Under the pieces are notes generated by a model. That model searched no databases, was not told the origin of the DNA, and was given only the letters and a program-made list of their open reading frames with translations. From positions 558,001 to 622,000 of the forward strand of contig JAEVHH010000004.1 in assembly GCA_017607445.1 (NCBI GenBank): DNA of 64,000 nt, given 5' to 3'. Below are positions 34,565-47,976 of the stretch, one piece after another. A program made the translations under genes and the position numbers. The DNA comes from Histoplasma ohiense (Eukaryota > Ascomycota > Eurotiomycetes > Onygenales > Ajellomycetaceae). Within the stretch, counting starts at the first letter, position 1; every line of letters begins with the position of its first letter.

Positions 34565-36540
34565 TTAAACTTTTCTTTCCTTTTCCGTGTTGCTTTCTCT
34601 AGCCATGGGTTGATTTTCCTGGAGGGGGAAGATGAGCGGGGGGTAGGAGAAGGGATGGAGGGAAACATCCTGGGGAATTCAGCGCCTTTTGTATCGAGAA
34701 ACAATAGCTGATGCCTCCTTGTCCCGGAGTACAGGAGTAACTAGCAGGAAGGCAAACTGACAAATCAAGGGTGGAGAGGTCCTGCATTTAGCATTTCGCT
34801 GGAAGTAAAGCAAGTCGATGCTTCGCAGCAATAAAGTATCAATCAATATATGGAAAACAATTGGTTCGGGCTTCCGGGGCGGAAGGGTTCCAAGTTCCAT
34901 CGATGGAATCTTCAATCGTCCCAAGGACCATGCAGTGGTTCATCGTGGTTGGTGCGGAATTTGATTTGGTTCAACCATTTCTAGACCCGCGATCCGCGAT
35001 TCTCTCTTGGCATCTGGTTGAACGATGATGAGAAGATTGTCTCATGGCTTCATCAGATATAGTCTATATATTGCTATGGCTGGCGATGAAGTTAGGAACA
35101 GAAATAGAAACTGTGAGAATACATTTTCTCAGAAAGAAATTGTGCCCCCAGCCAGCATATGCTTACATTTGCATGAAGATAGTTAACTAACTACTGGTAG
35201 CTCACCAACTAGCAGAATACGGGATGATAAGGTTTCCAAGGAGAGGGAAAAGGGACTAAACTCAATCTATAAATTACCGACTTCGAACCACGTTGATCTA
35301 GGCCACCGGGGCAAGGAAGCTCAGTGACCACCAGCGCTTACTGGGCGGAGAGCCATCCAATCCAGTCCCTCTAGCCACGTTGAAGGGTAAGCAGATGCCA
35401 TGGGGCAGGAAATTTGGACCGAACACAAGGCTTCCAGAGTATTATGGGTGGGGATGTTCTGACCAATAACATATCATACAACTTATTATGGTTTATTATT
35501 CGTTGTGACTTTCTCGTTAACATACCCCACATGCAGCTCACCTTGAACCTCCCCCATTATTGAGAGAACTTTTGCACCCCCAGAAGCGCGGACCTTAGCC
35601 CTGTCAATTACGCGAGGGTGCTCGCCCATTCATTCAGACAGGTGTGCCAACCGAATCCGGTTTTTCGTTTGACACAAGCGCAGAGGAGAGGGGGGGGGAT
35701 TTACCGACTTTGCTTGCGCTGCATATGCAAGTTCATTTCTCTCCTCCCGTTACTGAATAGTAGTGACCTGGACTGAGGTGCTCTGTCAGAGGTTCTCACC
35801 GCTATGCAATGCATGTCTTTGTCTCGGTTCCAAGAAGTTCCTCGCTTCCTAGCACTCTGAAATGCCAGACCGCCAGCAGCAGTTGGGAATATGTATAATC
35901 CTGGTCGGACAACCCGAATGTTCCGCCGACTCTCGCTTCTCACAGCGCCACTGATTCTTCTCCTTCGGCGGCGGCCCGTAGTTGCCGAATGCCTTTGATT
36001 GTGGGGGTGGGGGAGCGTCCCGGATGGCTTCCGCGAGCGAGAGTGACATCCCATAACTCGTAAAAAGGTCATACTGCGTACAGTTGCACGCCAAGCATGC
36101 GCAATGCCTAACTGAGATCAGTGACCGCGTAAAGTGCGCAGGACCCATGATTGTTACTGGCTAATCTCCGACCTTCAGGATGCCAGGATATGATTGAATG
36201 TTGCGTTAGCAACAAGCGCTAAAACCGGCGCGAAGGGCGAAGTTGTCGAACCCAGGAGATATATAGTGCTACCTCTGCGGCCAGGGTTGCGCAACAGAGC
36301 TCATGAGCTATCGGCCTAACAACCATCTTGGGACTCTAGAATCATAGTGTGCTCAAGTTGGTATGTTGCTGGTGTCTTAATTTAAGATAGTTAAATTTCC
36401 GCTGATCATTGATTTTTCTTTTAAAGCAGACGCATTAGAGGAGCGGCAATCATCCACTTAACTTTGCTTCTCCGTTTAACTTCGCATCTCACATTCATTG
36501 TGCGGTGTCTAAGCGCGTCGCCTCCGAGCCAGTCTTCGAG
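34565..36540. other. Divergent intergenic region upstream of the transporter
   Basis: About 2 kb between divergently read genes, so it contains both promoters. A pyrimidine/purine-rich leader precedes the transporter ATG at 36541. Open frames at 35701-36148 on the minus strand have no recognisable product. Nothing else was identified. Confidence 0.5.
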
Positions 36541-38121
36541 ATGTTCAAGGAAAAGGAAGCGGAGGTCAATGTGACGTCTGACACTGAAGAAAACGAAGTC
36601 TTTAAAAAGACAACGGACGGCGTCAACTTCCGGAACGTCGGATGGTTCAAGGCTTGCATCATCTTCACGAAGGTCATATTTGCAACTGGTGTTCTATCAA
36701 TTCCGTCTGCTCTCTACTCGCTGGGGGCGGTGGGCGGAGCAATCAGCATTGTAGCATGGGGCGCCTTCAACACATACTGTTTTGTGATTCTTGGGGGTTT
36801 TCGTGAGAGACATCCCGGATGTCACTCAATCGCCGATATGGTATTGGTCACCGGTGGCCCTATTGCGAAAGAAATCACTGGCATCCTGTTTATCATTGCC
36901 TATGTTCTCTGTGCGGGCACTGGAATCATTGGCGTGGCTACGGGTCTAAATGCACTCTCCCACCATGGAGCTTGTACCGTGTGGTGGTCCTTTCTTGCCG
37001 CAGTGGTGATCGTTCTTACGGCGTCGGTCCGGAAACTCGAACACGTTGGGTGGCTCACATACGCCGGGTTTTCTTCGATTTATATTGCAGTTTTCATAGT
37101 CGTGGTTGGAGTCACCCAGCTTTCCCGACCGGCTGCGGCCCCTCAAACTGGGCCGTATGACTTGGGATATCACGCCTTTAACAACCCTGGGTACGCCGCC
37201 GGTATGGTTGCATCTAGCACTATCTTCGTCTCCTCCGCAGGCACAAGTGCTTTTCTGCCCATCATTTCGGAGATGCGCAACCCGAAGGACTATAAAAAGG
37301 CTCTTTACCTTTGCATGGGCGGCGTTACTGCCTCATATCTCTGTTTTAGTGTGGTAGTCTATCGTTGGTGCGGAAAATGGGTTGCTAATCCTTCATTGGG
37401 CGTAAGTGCTTCATCCACCTGCCTCATACTAGGGGCAAAAGAAGAAAAAGAAGAAGAAAGTAATTGACCGTTTTTACAGAGCGCAGGACAAACAGTCAAA
37501 ATGGTCTCGTACGGCATTGCATTGATAGGACTTGTTGTGAGCGGTTGCCTCTATTTGCATGTAGGTTTTTTTTTCCCCCCTCTTCTCACAGTTCCTATTT
37601 TTGATACATGCCTAACCGCCTCTCCATAGATTGCCGCAAAGTATCTCTTTGTCCGACTGCTTCGAAACACCCAACATTTGCAAGCCAACACATTTGTCCA
37701 TTGGTCGACATGGTTCGGCTGCACGATTGTCCTTGGTATCCTTTCGTTCATCATTGCAGAGGCCATTCCGATCTTCAACTACTTGGTCGCCCTACTGGGC
37801 TCACTCTGTTTCGCACCCCTGGCCATGATCATTCCTGGTTGGCTGTGGCTTTTCGATCACGGTGACTACAGAAGGGGTACTATTCGCCAGAAGACCATTT
37901 ACTTGCTCCACGTTGGCCTGATTCTCCTAGGCCTTTTCTTTTTTATCGGGGCGACGTACGGGGTTATTTTGCAAATTATTGACGCATATGCGTCGGGACT
38001 CATTGGTACGTCTGCGTCAAGTTGTCCGGCTTTTTATTTCAAGATCGAGGGAACAAAAGCTGACGAGTTATTGATTTTAGGATCTGCGTTTTCTTGTGCC
38101 GATAACTCCAATTCGTCCTAG
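36541..38121 (+). CDS. Neutral amino acid transporter, AAAP family (Mtr-like)
   Basis: Four exons: 36541-37401, 37480-37560, 37630-38005 and 38081-38121, with introns GTAAGT...TACAG, GTAGGT...CATAG and GTACGT...TTTAG. The spliced product is 452 aa. After a charged cytosolic N-terminus, residues 30 onward (DGVNFRNVGWFKACIIFTK, then GVLSIPSALYSLGAVGG) match the first helices of the amino acid/auxin permease family. About ten or eleven hydrophobic segments follow, and the C-terminus GSAFSCADNSN is typical of fungal Mtr-type permeases. The family imports neutral aliphatic and aromatic amino acids across the plasma membrane with protons. ATG 36541 is the first in-frame ATG; the frame is open upstream, so a 5' exon is not excluded. 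No damage was seen. Confidence 0.92.
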
Positions 38122-38803
38122 ACTGGGTATGGGATTGTTGCTGGGAGGGGTGTTTTTCACCGTCCGTCTAGTGTATATGGTAGACGGGATGGGGTATCGT
38201 AATTGGCAATTAATTTGAACAAGATGAAGCAATTTTAGTAATAATTGAGAGACAAAAATTTCCATCACCCTTTGTGCCGTGGTTAGAAATAGAAAATTAA
38301 ATTTCCTTCCCCTGGCATATGATGAGCATCAAAATATTAGCTCAATCACCATCAGCGCCATGGTGTGGTATAGAGGGGACGAATCGCCCAATCCAATCAC
38401 TCCGACACAAAATGACCGGGCAGAGTTAGTTAGTTGCACGTGGGTAGAAATGAATTTTCAACCACAGCAAATGCCGAGCACCAAAATGGTTAGAGATGCA
38501 TTTATTTGTTCCATTTAATATCTCCATACCCTTAAGGACTCGGGTCCATAAAATTGGCCAAGTCGCCAACATTATCGCCAAGATAGCAAAACACCAGAGC
38601 TGTATCCACCGGCTCAGTAATAATCACGGAGAATGCTAGAGAGCAATAAACCAAATACGCCTTTCATTATCGTTCACCGATGTTTCTTTAAATTGGCTCA
38701 ACTATACGCAGCAGAATTGTTGTCTTCAAGGAGTCGGCTCATATCTATCATTGTATATAATCCATTAAAAAAAAATAAAAATAACAATAGAAAAAAGTAA
38801 TCC
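38122..38803. other. Convergent intergenic region
   Basis: 3' regions of the transporter (plus) and the rhodopsin-domain gene (minus). It is AT-rich with A-runs near 38766-38775. No gene seen. Confidence 0.6.
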
Positions 38804-40313
38804 CTAATATTTTTCCCTTTCACCTGTAACCACAACATGAACACTTTTGTGAATTCCGCCATGATTCATTGTATTCTCTCGAGAACAGTTGCTCGCGCCC
38901 GAGTCTTCAACAGCTGACTGCGTTGTGGCCGCTTCTACGGTGCAGATTAACTCTGCTTGATCTGGCGATAGATTCGGATAATCGCGATTTCGGGGGGGGA
39001 ATTTCGCATTCGCTGAGATTTTCTGCCAGCTGGAGAGTTCGTAACTTTGGGCGGGGCTCTGGTGGACTTCGCTTGAGCTCTTCTTGCGATAGGTATAAAA
39101 GGAGCTTATGACTGGCAAACAGGCACAGATCAAGCCAATGCCAGCCTCCGCGTTGCTGAATCAAACATCATTAGTAAGTAAACGTAAAAAAAATAAGATT
39201 CGAGGATAAGGTAGATCTGATAAAATATTTCCCCTCCCCTAAAATAATGCTTACCCAGTGAGCACGATTCGAATAAAGACGATAGTGAGATTGGGTGAAG
39301 CGCCTTGCTCAATCATTATGACAAGCCTCCAAACGCTGAACGCGGTGGCAACACCTCCGGCTCCCAAGATGCCAATAACCCGCATTTTCTTGGTTTTTCT
39401 AATGTGAAGGCTCCACGTCAACGGCAATGGTAGGACGAGAATTGCGAAGTCGCTGACCATACTAATGACCGCGTCTGCAGTAATCAATTTTTGTTGGTTT
39501 AAGCATTTGGCTCCGCTGGCGGCACCTTCCCAGTAGCCCGAGATGGGAACACAAAAGAAAATCTTCAAAAAGAGAGCTGGAATATAATATAACAGGAGTA
39601 CTCCCAAGATCACGTAGACACCGAGAACCTTCTTGCGATCTGGATTGAAGATTCGGATGACGATGGCTAGCAGTGCCACCTTCACAGAGAATGCCATTGG
39701 AACGTAGATAATCGTGATAGCATATGAGATCTGGGAAAGGCGAAAGTCAGTTTTCCTGGATATCTAAGCTTCGGGCTTCACGAAAATGATCAAGACACAA
39801 GGGAGGTTGCATTTGAGCATCTCACCTTGAGGAATTCCCGTTGCTCAGGTTGAGGAACATCCCAGGCGTGGTATCCACCGCCATGATATGAAACTTTTTA
39901 ACTGATAATTAGACCTGTTCTTGAATAGGTGCAGGTGACTGGAGTTACTTACGAAGTGCCACACAAGTGCAGTATCCCATGAAGAATAGCTGATAATAAG
40001 GTCAGTGATGGTGGTGATGGAATGGAAAGAATCCTCGTGACATACCCATGAAATGGTAGTAGCATCTGTAGAAGAAAAGTAAGTCAAGATGCCTCGCTTT
40101 TTTGAGAGATATTCCATACTCACAATCCTCAATGTCAAACCTGGAGTAGCGGTAATATTTGATGATGAGACGAGTCGCGACAAATATTGTGACAACTGCT
40201 ATAGTTAAGTACTGCGTCACAAGGTTTACCGTTCGTAAAACATCTGTTGGGTGGTCAAAATTTGAGCTCACTCCTGGCGGCGGTGGAATAATGGGAGTGA
40301 TGGCAGCCATCAC
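38804..40313 (-). CDS. Fungal rhodopsin-domain (SAT4-type) integral membrane protein
   Basis: Six exons on the minus strand: 40313-40124, 40065-40046, 39989-39953, 39893-39826, 39730-39255 and 39155-38804. The small exons 2-4 join without frame breaks, giving 380 aa. Exon 1 encodes a proline-rich extracellular N-terminus and helix 1, then FDIEDYATTISW across the first junction. GYHAWDVP lies in the extracellular loop before the SYAITIIYVPMAFSVK helix, and CVPISGYW plus SDFAILVLPLPLTW follow. AEAGIGLICACLP after the last intron is the hallmark near helix 7. The C-tail of about 90 residues is polar and cytosolic. Seven-helix proteins of this family are common in Pezizomycotina; most are uncharacterised. 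The start was chosen at ATG 40313, with a second ATG directly after it. Confidence 0.88.
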
Positions 40314-43300
40314 TGCACAGTCTCTGGGAGGCTGGAAAGGTGGATGTATTCTGGGACTCTATGCGCAGAGACAAAAGGCATGACACCGATATATAATAGA
40401 TATATGAATATGAGCTGTAGAATTTAGGTGAGGCAAGCATCTGCTCTCACACAGCAAGGAAGATGGCAGAAAGGGAAATAGACATTTTCATGTCAATAAT
40501 AAGCGCGCCACACCTGTCTGTCCAGTATTCTCGAACAAGGGGATTGTCACTAAAGCAAAGTTTATGGGGGAAATTTTTGAACGATGTGGCGCTTGATGGG
40601 TAGGAAGATCAATGGGTGTTGAGCGCGGAGGATAGAGCATTGGCACAATTTCGCGGGCTTTTGATAAGGATGATTGAAAGTGTCCGCGGGATTTTGCAAC
40701 ATTCTGGAAAAAGGAAAAAGGACAGAGCATTTAGCGTTCCAGAGTTTCCACTGCTCACGCGGTCCCAAGTGCTTGGGATGAGTACTCAAAATTACCAGGA
40801 AGTGAAAGCTCAAACACAGTTTTAATGTGGGAGGGAAGAGGGTAATTCGGCGCTAGAACCTATCACAAGGTCAACTGGCCGGCTCGCCTTTCAACCCAGG
40901 TAACGGGGGAGATGTCAATCCTTGCACGGATGAGCTTCTGAGCCAGTGAGGTGCGGCTGACAGCAGGAGACTAGACTGGGCCCAGAAAGCCTCCAGCCAG
41001 GAAAGTGATTCTTTTTTATTTGATCAACGCCAAGCTTGTGTCGTACCTTGATTTGATTCATCATGCGGTTGATCGCCGGGTTGAAGATGTACGAAGAGTC
41101 TTGCCTTTGCCTCTGTTTGAGAGGAGGAGAGATCAGAGGCAAACTTTGGCGCGTGGCCTCGAACGAGCACATTACCGAATTCAGAATGTGTATTTTTCAA
41201 GCGTAAGCCACCGACTTCAATTCTCCCTGGAGTTCAGCGGAGTACATAGCATGCAGTCGAGAGCAATTATGACCAGTCTTTGGGTGTGGTTTGAATCCGA
41301 AACCATTCGGCGGGGATACCTCCTCCCACGGGTTTCATGCTTGTCCCATATATATCTTCTGATAATTGGTGACCTACGAGGGCAGTGTGTCCAGCATGGT
41401 GGCAGCACCCTTAAGATGTGAGGATCCTCCCAGTCCTTCTTCGAATCCTTTGTGAGCTCGAGCTGAATAAGAATGTAAAAGGCGACTGAACTAAAAAGTT
41501 ATGGGAATTGGCAATGCATCAAGCATTTCCTTCGCCGCCCCGCTCTCCTGTCTGTTGGGTGGCTTGCCTTTTCATGCTCGTGGTGCCTGCAATCATCATG
41601 CGGGTGAGATTGGCGTGAGTTCGTTGATGCAAGTTTCGTGCAGTGGATGGACAAGCGCTAAATGAGTTTAGTGTTTGTCGAGTGAGTTTATTAGTAGTCG
41701 TCTACGGAGTACTCCGTAGTGCACTCCGCAATGGCTCACCATCTGATCCTGCATATCACAGCTGGATAGAACCAGTTTGAACTAATACTTCAGTTCTCAC
41801 ATTCCTTCCAGCATTCAATATCTCCCAAGAAGACTGGCTAAGTTGCTATGAACAGATATTACAGCAGGATTTGCAGGGAGAGATGTTCGAGTGACAGGCG
41901 GCTTAGATACAGGAGGTGATAGGCGTTTAAGCACTGCAGAAGCTGTCGAAGGATGACACTGCCATTGTCAGCAGCTAGTTCATCTGCTGTCATATCAACA
42001 GTACTCCCGTATTCTGCTCTGAGTCTTCCTGTGCTGTACTGCAACTGACATGCAGCCAGCCTCTATTTAAAACCTTTCTTTAGCTGTAGAATGCTAATCA
42101 ACTGAACTGGCATCTCATCTGCGCCGTGGTCTCTGGATGCTCTCCCACAGTGGATGGGAGATTCATTGGCAATAAATAATATCTCTCTGATATCAACTCC
42201 GTAGAGAATCGACTTGTCGGACCGCTCATCGCTGTCACCACCATGTCGGGGTGCAACAAGCCGAGAGCGAACCTTCGGAACACGAGGGAAGGCTTGCGCT
42301 AAACCTGTTAAGCACTGGTCGTTCTTGGCAGTGTACATGTACATGTACATGTAATTTATCCCCTTGTATTTGTGGTACGCAGCGCAACCGACCACAACGG
42401 GGTTTCGATCAGCTGTTGGCTTCCGATCAGCTTGAAAAATAGATGATGGCTGGAACTGATCTGCAATTCAGAGTTCAGCGTCGCATTTAAAATATTTACC
42501 CCGGATCTCCTCCGTAGTTTCAAAATACATCAAAGGTATGTTCACAAAGTCTGAATCTCGCCTTTCATGGAATTTACTTCACATTGACTCCTCACTCACA
42601 GGGTCCTCTTCCCGGCGGGCTTCGCTCCGGTTTCATGTCAAAAGGTCGAATGCTCATGGATCAGGGATCTTGTACAGAACCGTGTCCTGCTAGACTCATG
42701 GGGAAAGCGGAAGACTTAGCTTAGCCAGCCACGCTGGAGATGGCTTCGGGATACCTGATCCTTGCAACTCAGCTACCGCCCGCTAGCGACACGCTAACTT
42801 CTTTAACTTTCCCCAAGCGCTTACATCTATGAAGCGGAACTTCAGGAGAACAGGGCAGTGGAGGCCGTGGACACTACGGGAAGTTCAGGAGGGGCCACCC
42901 TCCCACGGAAATTACTGCGCCTGCAAAATCTATCATTAGTATCCGACCTTGGCGCTGCAGAGCGGGGGGGGGGGATTCTGGCGGTCGCTTGCACTATTGC
43001 TTTGGATAGAACCAATCTCTCCTCCGTAGCAGCCCGTAGTGACTTCGGAGTCCTACGTTACCCAATGATATAGCTTGTAAGGGGTGATTGGTTCATTATA
43101 TCTCTTCGGATTTGTTTCTGATTTGATTTCCCGAACCTGCGCTTGCATTCGTTGCAATAGTTATGCTTTATTGATTGGTCACTCATTCGGCTGGACTGTT
43201 TTTCCCCTCGACAACTCGACTCTGGTGCATAAGCGCAGGTGTGCAAGAATGCGGGGCATCATGAGGTGGTAACAAATTAAAGACGCGATGGAATCTGTAA

Positions 43301-43525
43301 ATTTTGAAGATCAAGAACATCAACACTTGGAAAGCAGAAAGAAGAAAGAATAAGGAAAAAGAAAAAGGATCAACGAAGACTCGCTGGTTTCAATGATTTT
43401 CTTGAACTAGTAATTAGCGTTATCGAATACTCAAATTCAATTAAACGTCCTCCCCTCTTCAGCAATCACAAGTCCCTCTCTCCTCGCCACCGCTACCAAA
43501 GTTTCTGAGTCAAAGTTTCACAACC
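40314..43525. other. Gene-poor 3.2-kb intergenic region
   Basis: No gene could be supported. Open frames such as 41005-41421, 42063-42395 and 42858-43073 lack homology, splicing and composition bias. It contains the palindrome at 41702-41719, a short ACATGT repeat near 42336-42353 and a G9 run near 42965-42973. The last 150 bp are the oxoprolinase promoter, with a CT-rich stretch near 43450-43495. Confidence 0.5.
41702..41719. repeat. 18-bp perfect palindrome CTACGGAGTACTCCGTAG
   Basis: Perfect inverted repeat. A related half-site, GTGCACTCCGCA, follows directly. Variants of TACGGAGTACTCCGTA are, from memory, scattered widely in Eurotiomycete genomes, often at repeat or MITE ends. The function here is unknown. 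Confidence 0.6.
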
Positions 43526-46500
43526 ATGACAGGCTATAGATTGGGTGTTGACGTCGGCGTAAGTCCATCGATTGTCGGTTTTTAAATTCAAGATATCTTG
43601 AGTTGACCACTGAGTACACAATAATCAGGGCACTTTCACCGACGTTTGTGTCTTCACTCCCAACGGGGAGACCGTCCGAGCAAAAGTTCCGTCCACGGTT
43701 CATGACCAAAGCATTGGAGTCAAAGATGGTATCGCCAAGGTTCGGGAGATACTGCAAAGTAGATCTGGCTGGGACGGGAAATTTGACTTTATCCATCACG
43801 GAACCACAACTGCGACAAATGCGGTTCTCGAGGGGAAAGGCGCCAAACACTCGGCTCTGATTGTCACTGCAGGCCATAAGGATATTCTTGCCCTCAGACG
43901 ATCTCATATTCCCGGTGCCTTGGGTGCTTGGATCAATTTCGTGCCCCCTGAACCAGTGGTGCCGCTGGAAAGAACTGTGCAATGTTCCGAACGTGTGTCT
44001 GCCACGGGCGAATTAATCCAGGAAGTCGACGCACGCAAGTTGCGACTAGATTTGGCAGAGCTGAAGCACCAGGTCCCGGAATCAGTTACCATCAGCTTGA
44101 TAAATTCTTATGCGAACAGGATTAATGAAGACGCTGTACGTGGCATCGTCAGGGAGGAGCTCGGCCCTGAAGTCGAAATCGTTTGCTCTACTGATGTCCT
44201 TCCAGAGACCGGAGAGTACGAAAGGACGGTCACAGCAGCCGCAAATGCGATGGTGAAGCCCATCGTCAAGAGATACCTTTCGGGCCTCCAAAACCTTTTG
44301 AAGGACGACAGCTCCATAATCCGTGTGTTGAAGAGCGATGGTGCGATGACGTCACTGGAATTAGCAGGGGACGTTCCAGTTAACTGCCTTATGTCTGGGC
44401 CGGCTGGTGGCGTTCGTGGAATCGCCGACGTTGTAGCCAAAAACACACCTTTCAAAAACTTAATCACTCTCGATATCGGCGGCACCTCCACGGATGTTGC
44501 CATTATCGTGGATGGATCCCCCTCAGTCCGTCGTGAGACCGTTATTGATAATCTCACTGTTCGGGCCCCTTCTGTTGACGTTCGATCAGTTGGAGCCGGA
44601 GGTGGGTCAATTGCTCGATATGTTGATATTACATCGACGTTGAGAGTGGGCCCTGAAAGTGCTGGAGCGACTCCCGGACCGGCTTGCTATGGCGCGGGAG
44701 GAAAGGACCCAACCGTCTCAGATGCAAACCTAATTCTAGGATATCTGCCGTCCAAATTACTTGGAGGAAGCTTCGAGTTGGATGTTGCTGCAGCCGAGGC
44801 TGCGATTGACGGTTTAGCCGCACAGATGAATCTTCCGCGCGAAAAAACCGCTGAAGGCATTATCAGTATGATCAATGAGACAATCTACGGAGCTGTGAGA
44901 CTAGTATCCGTAGAACGAGGCCATGACCCTCGAGGCTTTGCTCTAGTTGCCTATGGGGGAGCGGGACCCATGCATGCGAATGCCGTGGGAAAGCTGCTGG
45001 GAGCCTGGCCAGTTATCGTTCCTCCTGCTCCAGGCGTGCTTTGCGCCCAGGGAGATGCCACGACAAAGATGAGCCACGCTCTGTCGAGATCGTATATCAA
45101 ATCACTTTCTGACATCGACGCAGACGAGTTACAAAAGGTATATAGTGACCTGGAGCAGTCCTGTGTCCAGGTGATGATCAGTCAAATCCATGATCTTTCT
45201 GAAGACCGACTCATCAAGAATTATGAGATTGATGTACGATACAAAGGTCAATCACTAACGCTCACCATTCCGCTCTCCTATGATGACACCAGAGCTTCTT
45301 CCAAATTATTTTCTGAGATACTGCACTCCAAATTCGATGCACTCCATGATCAGCAATTTAAATATTCCCTTCCATCATTCGAGCTCGAAGTCATGCGCCT
45401 CGGTGTTATAGTTATTGATGGTGCCGCCGATATTGAAATAGCTCTAGCTGAAGCCAATGAGGTGTCAGAGGGTAATACCCCTCCTCAATCGGCGCTCAGG
45501 GAGAAATCAATGATCATATTTGAGGGGAAACAGTACGAAGCTCATATCTGGGATCGGAGTAAGATTACAAAAAAAGGATACGTGGTTGAAGGACCCTGCG
45601 TGGTAACCGAGATGGTATGATAACCTACACAAAAAAGTGAACATGAGCTAATACACATTAATTATTTAGGATTCTAATACCCTCATTCTCCCCGGATATT
45701 ACGGCGAGATTGACTCCATGGGAAACATCCTGATTAGACCGTTGGAGACTAAAAAAGAGGATGATAGGAATCCAACTTCACATACTCCACAATCTGCGAC
45801 AGAACTAGTCGCGAAGGAGCCTTTGATATCAACATTGATATCGGCCTCGTTGCAATCAATTAGAGAGGAGATGGATCGCCTTATGCTTCGGTGTGCCATG
45901 TCACCTGCGATTAGAGATCAGCAAGATGAATTCAACGTCGTAACTAACCCGAAAGGGGAGATGCTTGTTGGGCAATTTGGAAGCTTTGTGCCCTCTTTCT
46001 TGCGCAGATGGACAGGTACCATTGAGGAAGGTGACGTATTCATGACCAACGACGTTTACGAGGTTGACGGCGCCATCAGCCATTTGAACGACGTCATTGT
46101 TCTTTTGCCAATATTCTACGCCGGCAAGCTGGTGGGTTGGGCAGCTAACTTTGGTCATTTGACTGATGTTCAGGGGAAGGTCCCGGGTAGCATGTCTGTT
46201 AATGCAACCACTGTTTTCGAGGATGGTATCCAGATCCCTCTATTAAAACTTTATCGCAAGGGTCAATATAACGAGGATATTATGACGCTGCTCTGTCGTA
46301 ACTCTCGGCAGCCCGACTGGATGCGAAGCGATATCACTGCACTTGTTACTGCAGTACGCACAGCGGCAGAACGTGTCTGTGAGCTCCATGACAGGTACGG
46401 AGCGGAGGTCTACAAGGCCGCATGCGACAGTCTTCTCGAGCAGAACCGATCAGCTATCTCCAAGATTATCGACACAAAACTTGGCAGTGACCCAACTGAG

Positions 46501-47120
46501 TTCACCGACTTTGTGGATGATGATGGACATGGATATGGGCCGTACGCTGTGAAATGCACAATGCAGAAAAAAGAAGACGGAAAGCTTCATTTTGACTGGC
46601 ATGGAACAAGCCCTCAAAGTGAAACGGGAATTAACTTCTACCTTTCTGAAACCATGTTTAAAATGTTTATCGGGTACGGTGCAGGCTCATTTCGCGATAA
46701 TTTTGAACCTCCTGCTAACATATCATTAGTTACTACCTCTTGGCAGCTTATGATCCTTATTGTGTTGTGAATGATGGCTTCCATGACTTACTCGAAATTC
46801 ACCTCCACGAAGGTTCGGTGCTTAAACCTGTTCGGCCTGCACCCCTGAGCTGCCGGACCCATTTCCTTGGGAGAATCCTGGATGTTCTTCAAGCATTGTT
46901 TGGCCAGAGGAATCCCACATTTATGGCTGCTGCAGGTTTTTCTGACAGTCCTCACTTTGTAAGAGAAGTCCATATTCAGGAAGCAGGGACAGGGACATGT
47001 TGCTAACTTAACCAAAGTTTTACTCTGGCTTCAAGCCATCCGGCGAATGGTTTCAGCTTTACCAGATTGGCTTCGGTGGTGTCCCAGCAAGGCCAATTGG
47101 AGATGGGGTAAGAAACTTCC

Positions 47121-47151
<31 letters not shown>

Positions 47152-47976
47152 AAAAAAGAAAAGAAAAAGAAAAAGAAAAAGAAAACCTTGTATGTTAGAT
47201 GAAGTAGATATGTCAGATGCTGATTGAACCCATAGCCCGATTGCCACTGCCTTTTCCCGGCAATGAAGTCGATTCCCACGGAAAGCTTGGAATTTAACTA
47301 TCCGCTCCGACTCGAAGCGAACGAATCTGTAGCGGACTCGGGCGGTGCTGGGTTCTATCGCGGCGGCAACGCACAGCGCACTGTGTATCGATTCCTCAGC
47401 GCTGGAGAGTTTAGCATCCATGATGATAGATGGTTTACCAAGCCGTGGGGCGTAAACGGCGGAAAACCAGGAAGCCGATCAAGAAAGGTCATTTATTATT
47501 ATTCCAAAGATCCGCAGAATCCGCCAACGAAGGTCCTCCAGAGCAAATGTGATCATATCCGCGTTGCGCCCGGGGACTTGCTTGAATGGATCACTTGGGG
47601 TGGTGGTGGGCTAGGTGATCCGCTGACAAGGCCGGTGGAGAAAGTGGCATTGGAAGTGCATCGAAAATCAGTCACGTTCGAGGGGGCTCGCAAAAATTAC
47701 GGTGTGGTGGTGAATCCGTCGGATTATTCCGTTGACCAGAGTGCTACGGATGCCCTCAGGGCAGAAATCAAAGCTGCAAGGGCGTCAGACAAGCTTGAGC
47801 TCTTTGATCGTGGTGGGACATTAGCTGAACTGCGTGCTTCTTGCCTCGAAGAAACTGGCCTGTCTCCCCCCATCCCTCAGTGGGACAAGGATCCCTATGG
47901 CCCACATGTTGCTGTTCCATACGTGAAGGACTGGTTCAAGTTAATGAGGGAGAAGGGCGAATGGGTCGGATTGTAA
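43526..47976 (+). CDS. Hydantoinase/5-oxoprolinase family protein (HyuA-HyuB fusion)
   Basis: Six exons: 43526-43558, 43629-45614, 45670-46673, 46730-46958, 47018-47107 and 47236-47976. They join in frame to 1360 aa, close to yeast 5-oxoprolinase. The N-terminal half (residues 1-700) has the ATPase-like hydantoinase A fold: GVDVGGTFTDV across intron 1, HHGTTTATNAVLE, LDIGGTSTDVA, GAGGGSIA and PGPACYG. The C-terminal half (from about residue 725) is the hydantoinase B part: SIREEMDRLMLRCAMSP, FMTNDVYEVDGAISHLNDV, then GFGGVPARPIGDG and DCHCLFPA, ending DWFKLMREKGEWVGL. 5-Oxoprolinase opens 5-oxo-L-proline to glutamate with ATP in the gamma-glutamyl cycle; related fungal paralogues may act on hydantoins, so the substrate is not fixed by sequence. 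A 56-nt intron at 46674-46729 is easily missed. Confidence 0.92.
47121..47149 (+). repeat. A29 homopolymer and A-rich tract inside an intron
   Basis: A pure A run of 29 followed by AAAAAG-type repeats to about 47186, within the last intron (47108-47235) of the oxoprolinase gene. It is prone to length error in assemblies. Confidence 0.85.

Noticed and set aside
35701..36148. Minus-strand frames of 99 and 123 aa
   Set aside because: Overlap each other in different frames within the transporter promoter; no domain or splice pattern.
36505..36540. GTG at 36505 as start of the transporter
   Set aside because: Nuclear fungal genes rarely start at GTG; the first in-frame ATG at 36541 gives a normal N-terminus.
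41005..41421. 138-aa plus-strand frame
   Set aside because: No homology features and compositionally like the surrounding intergenic DNA.
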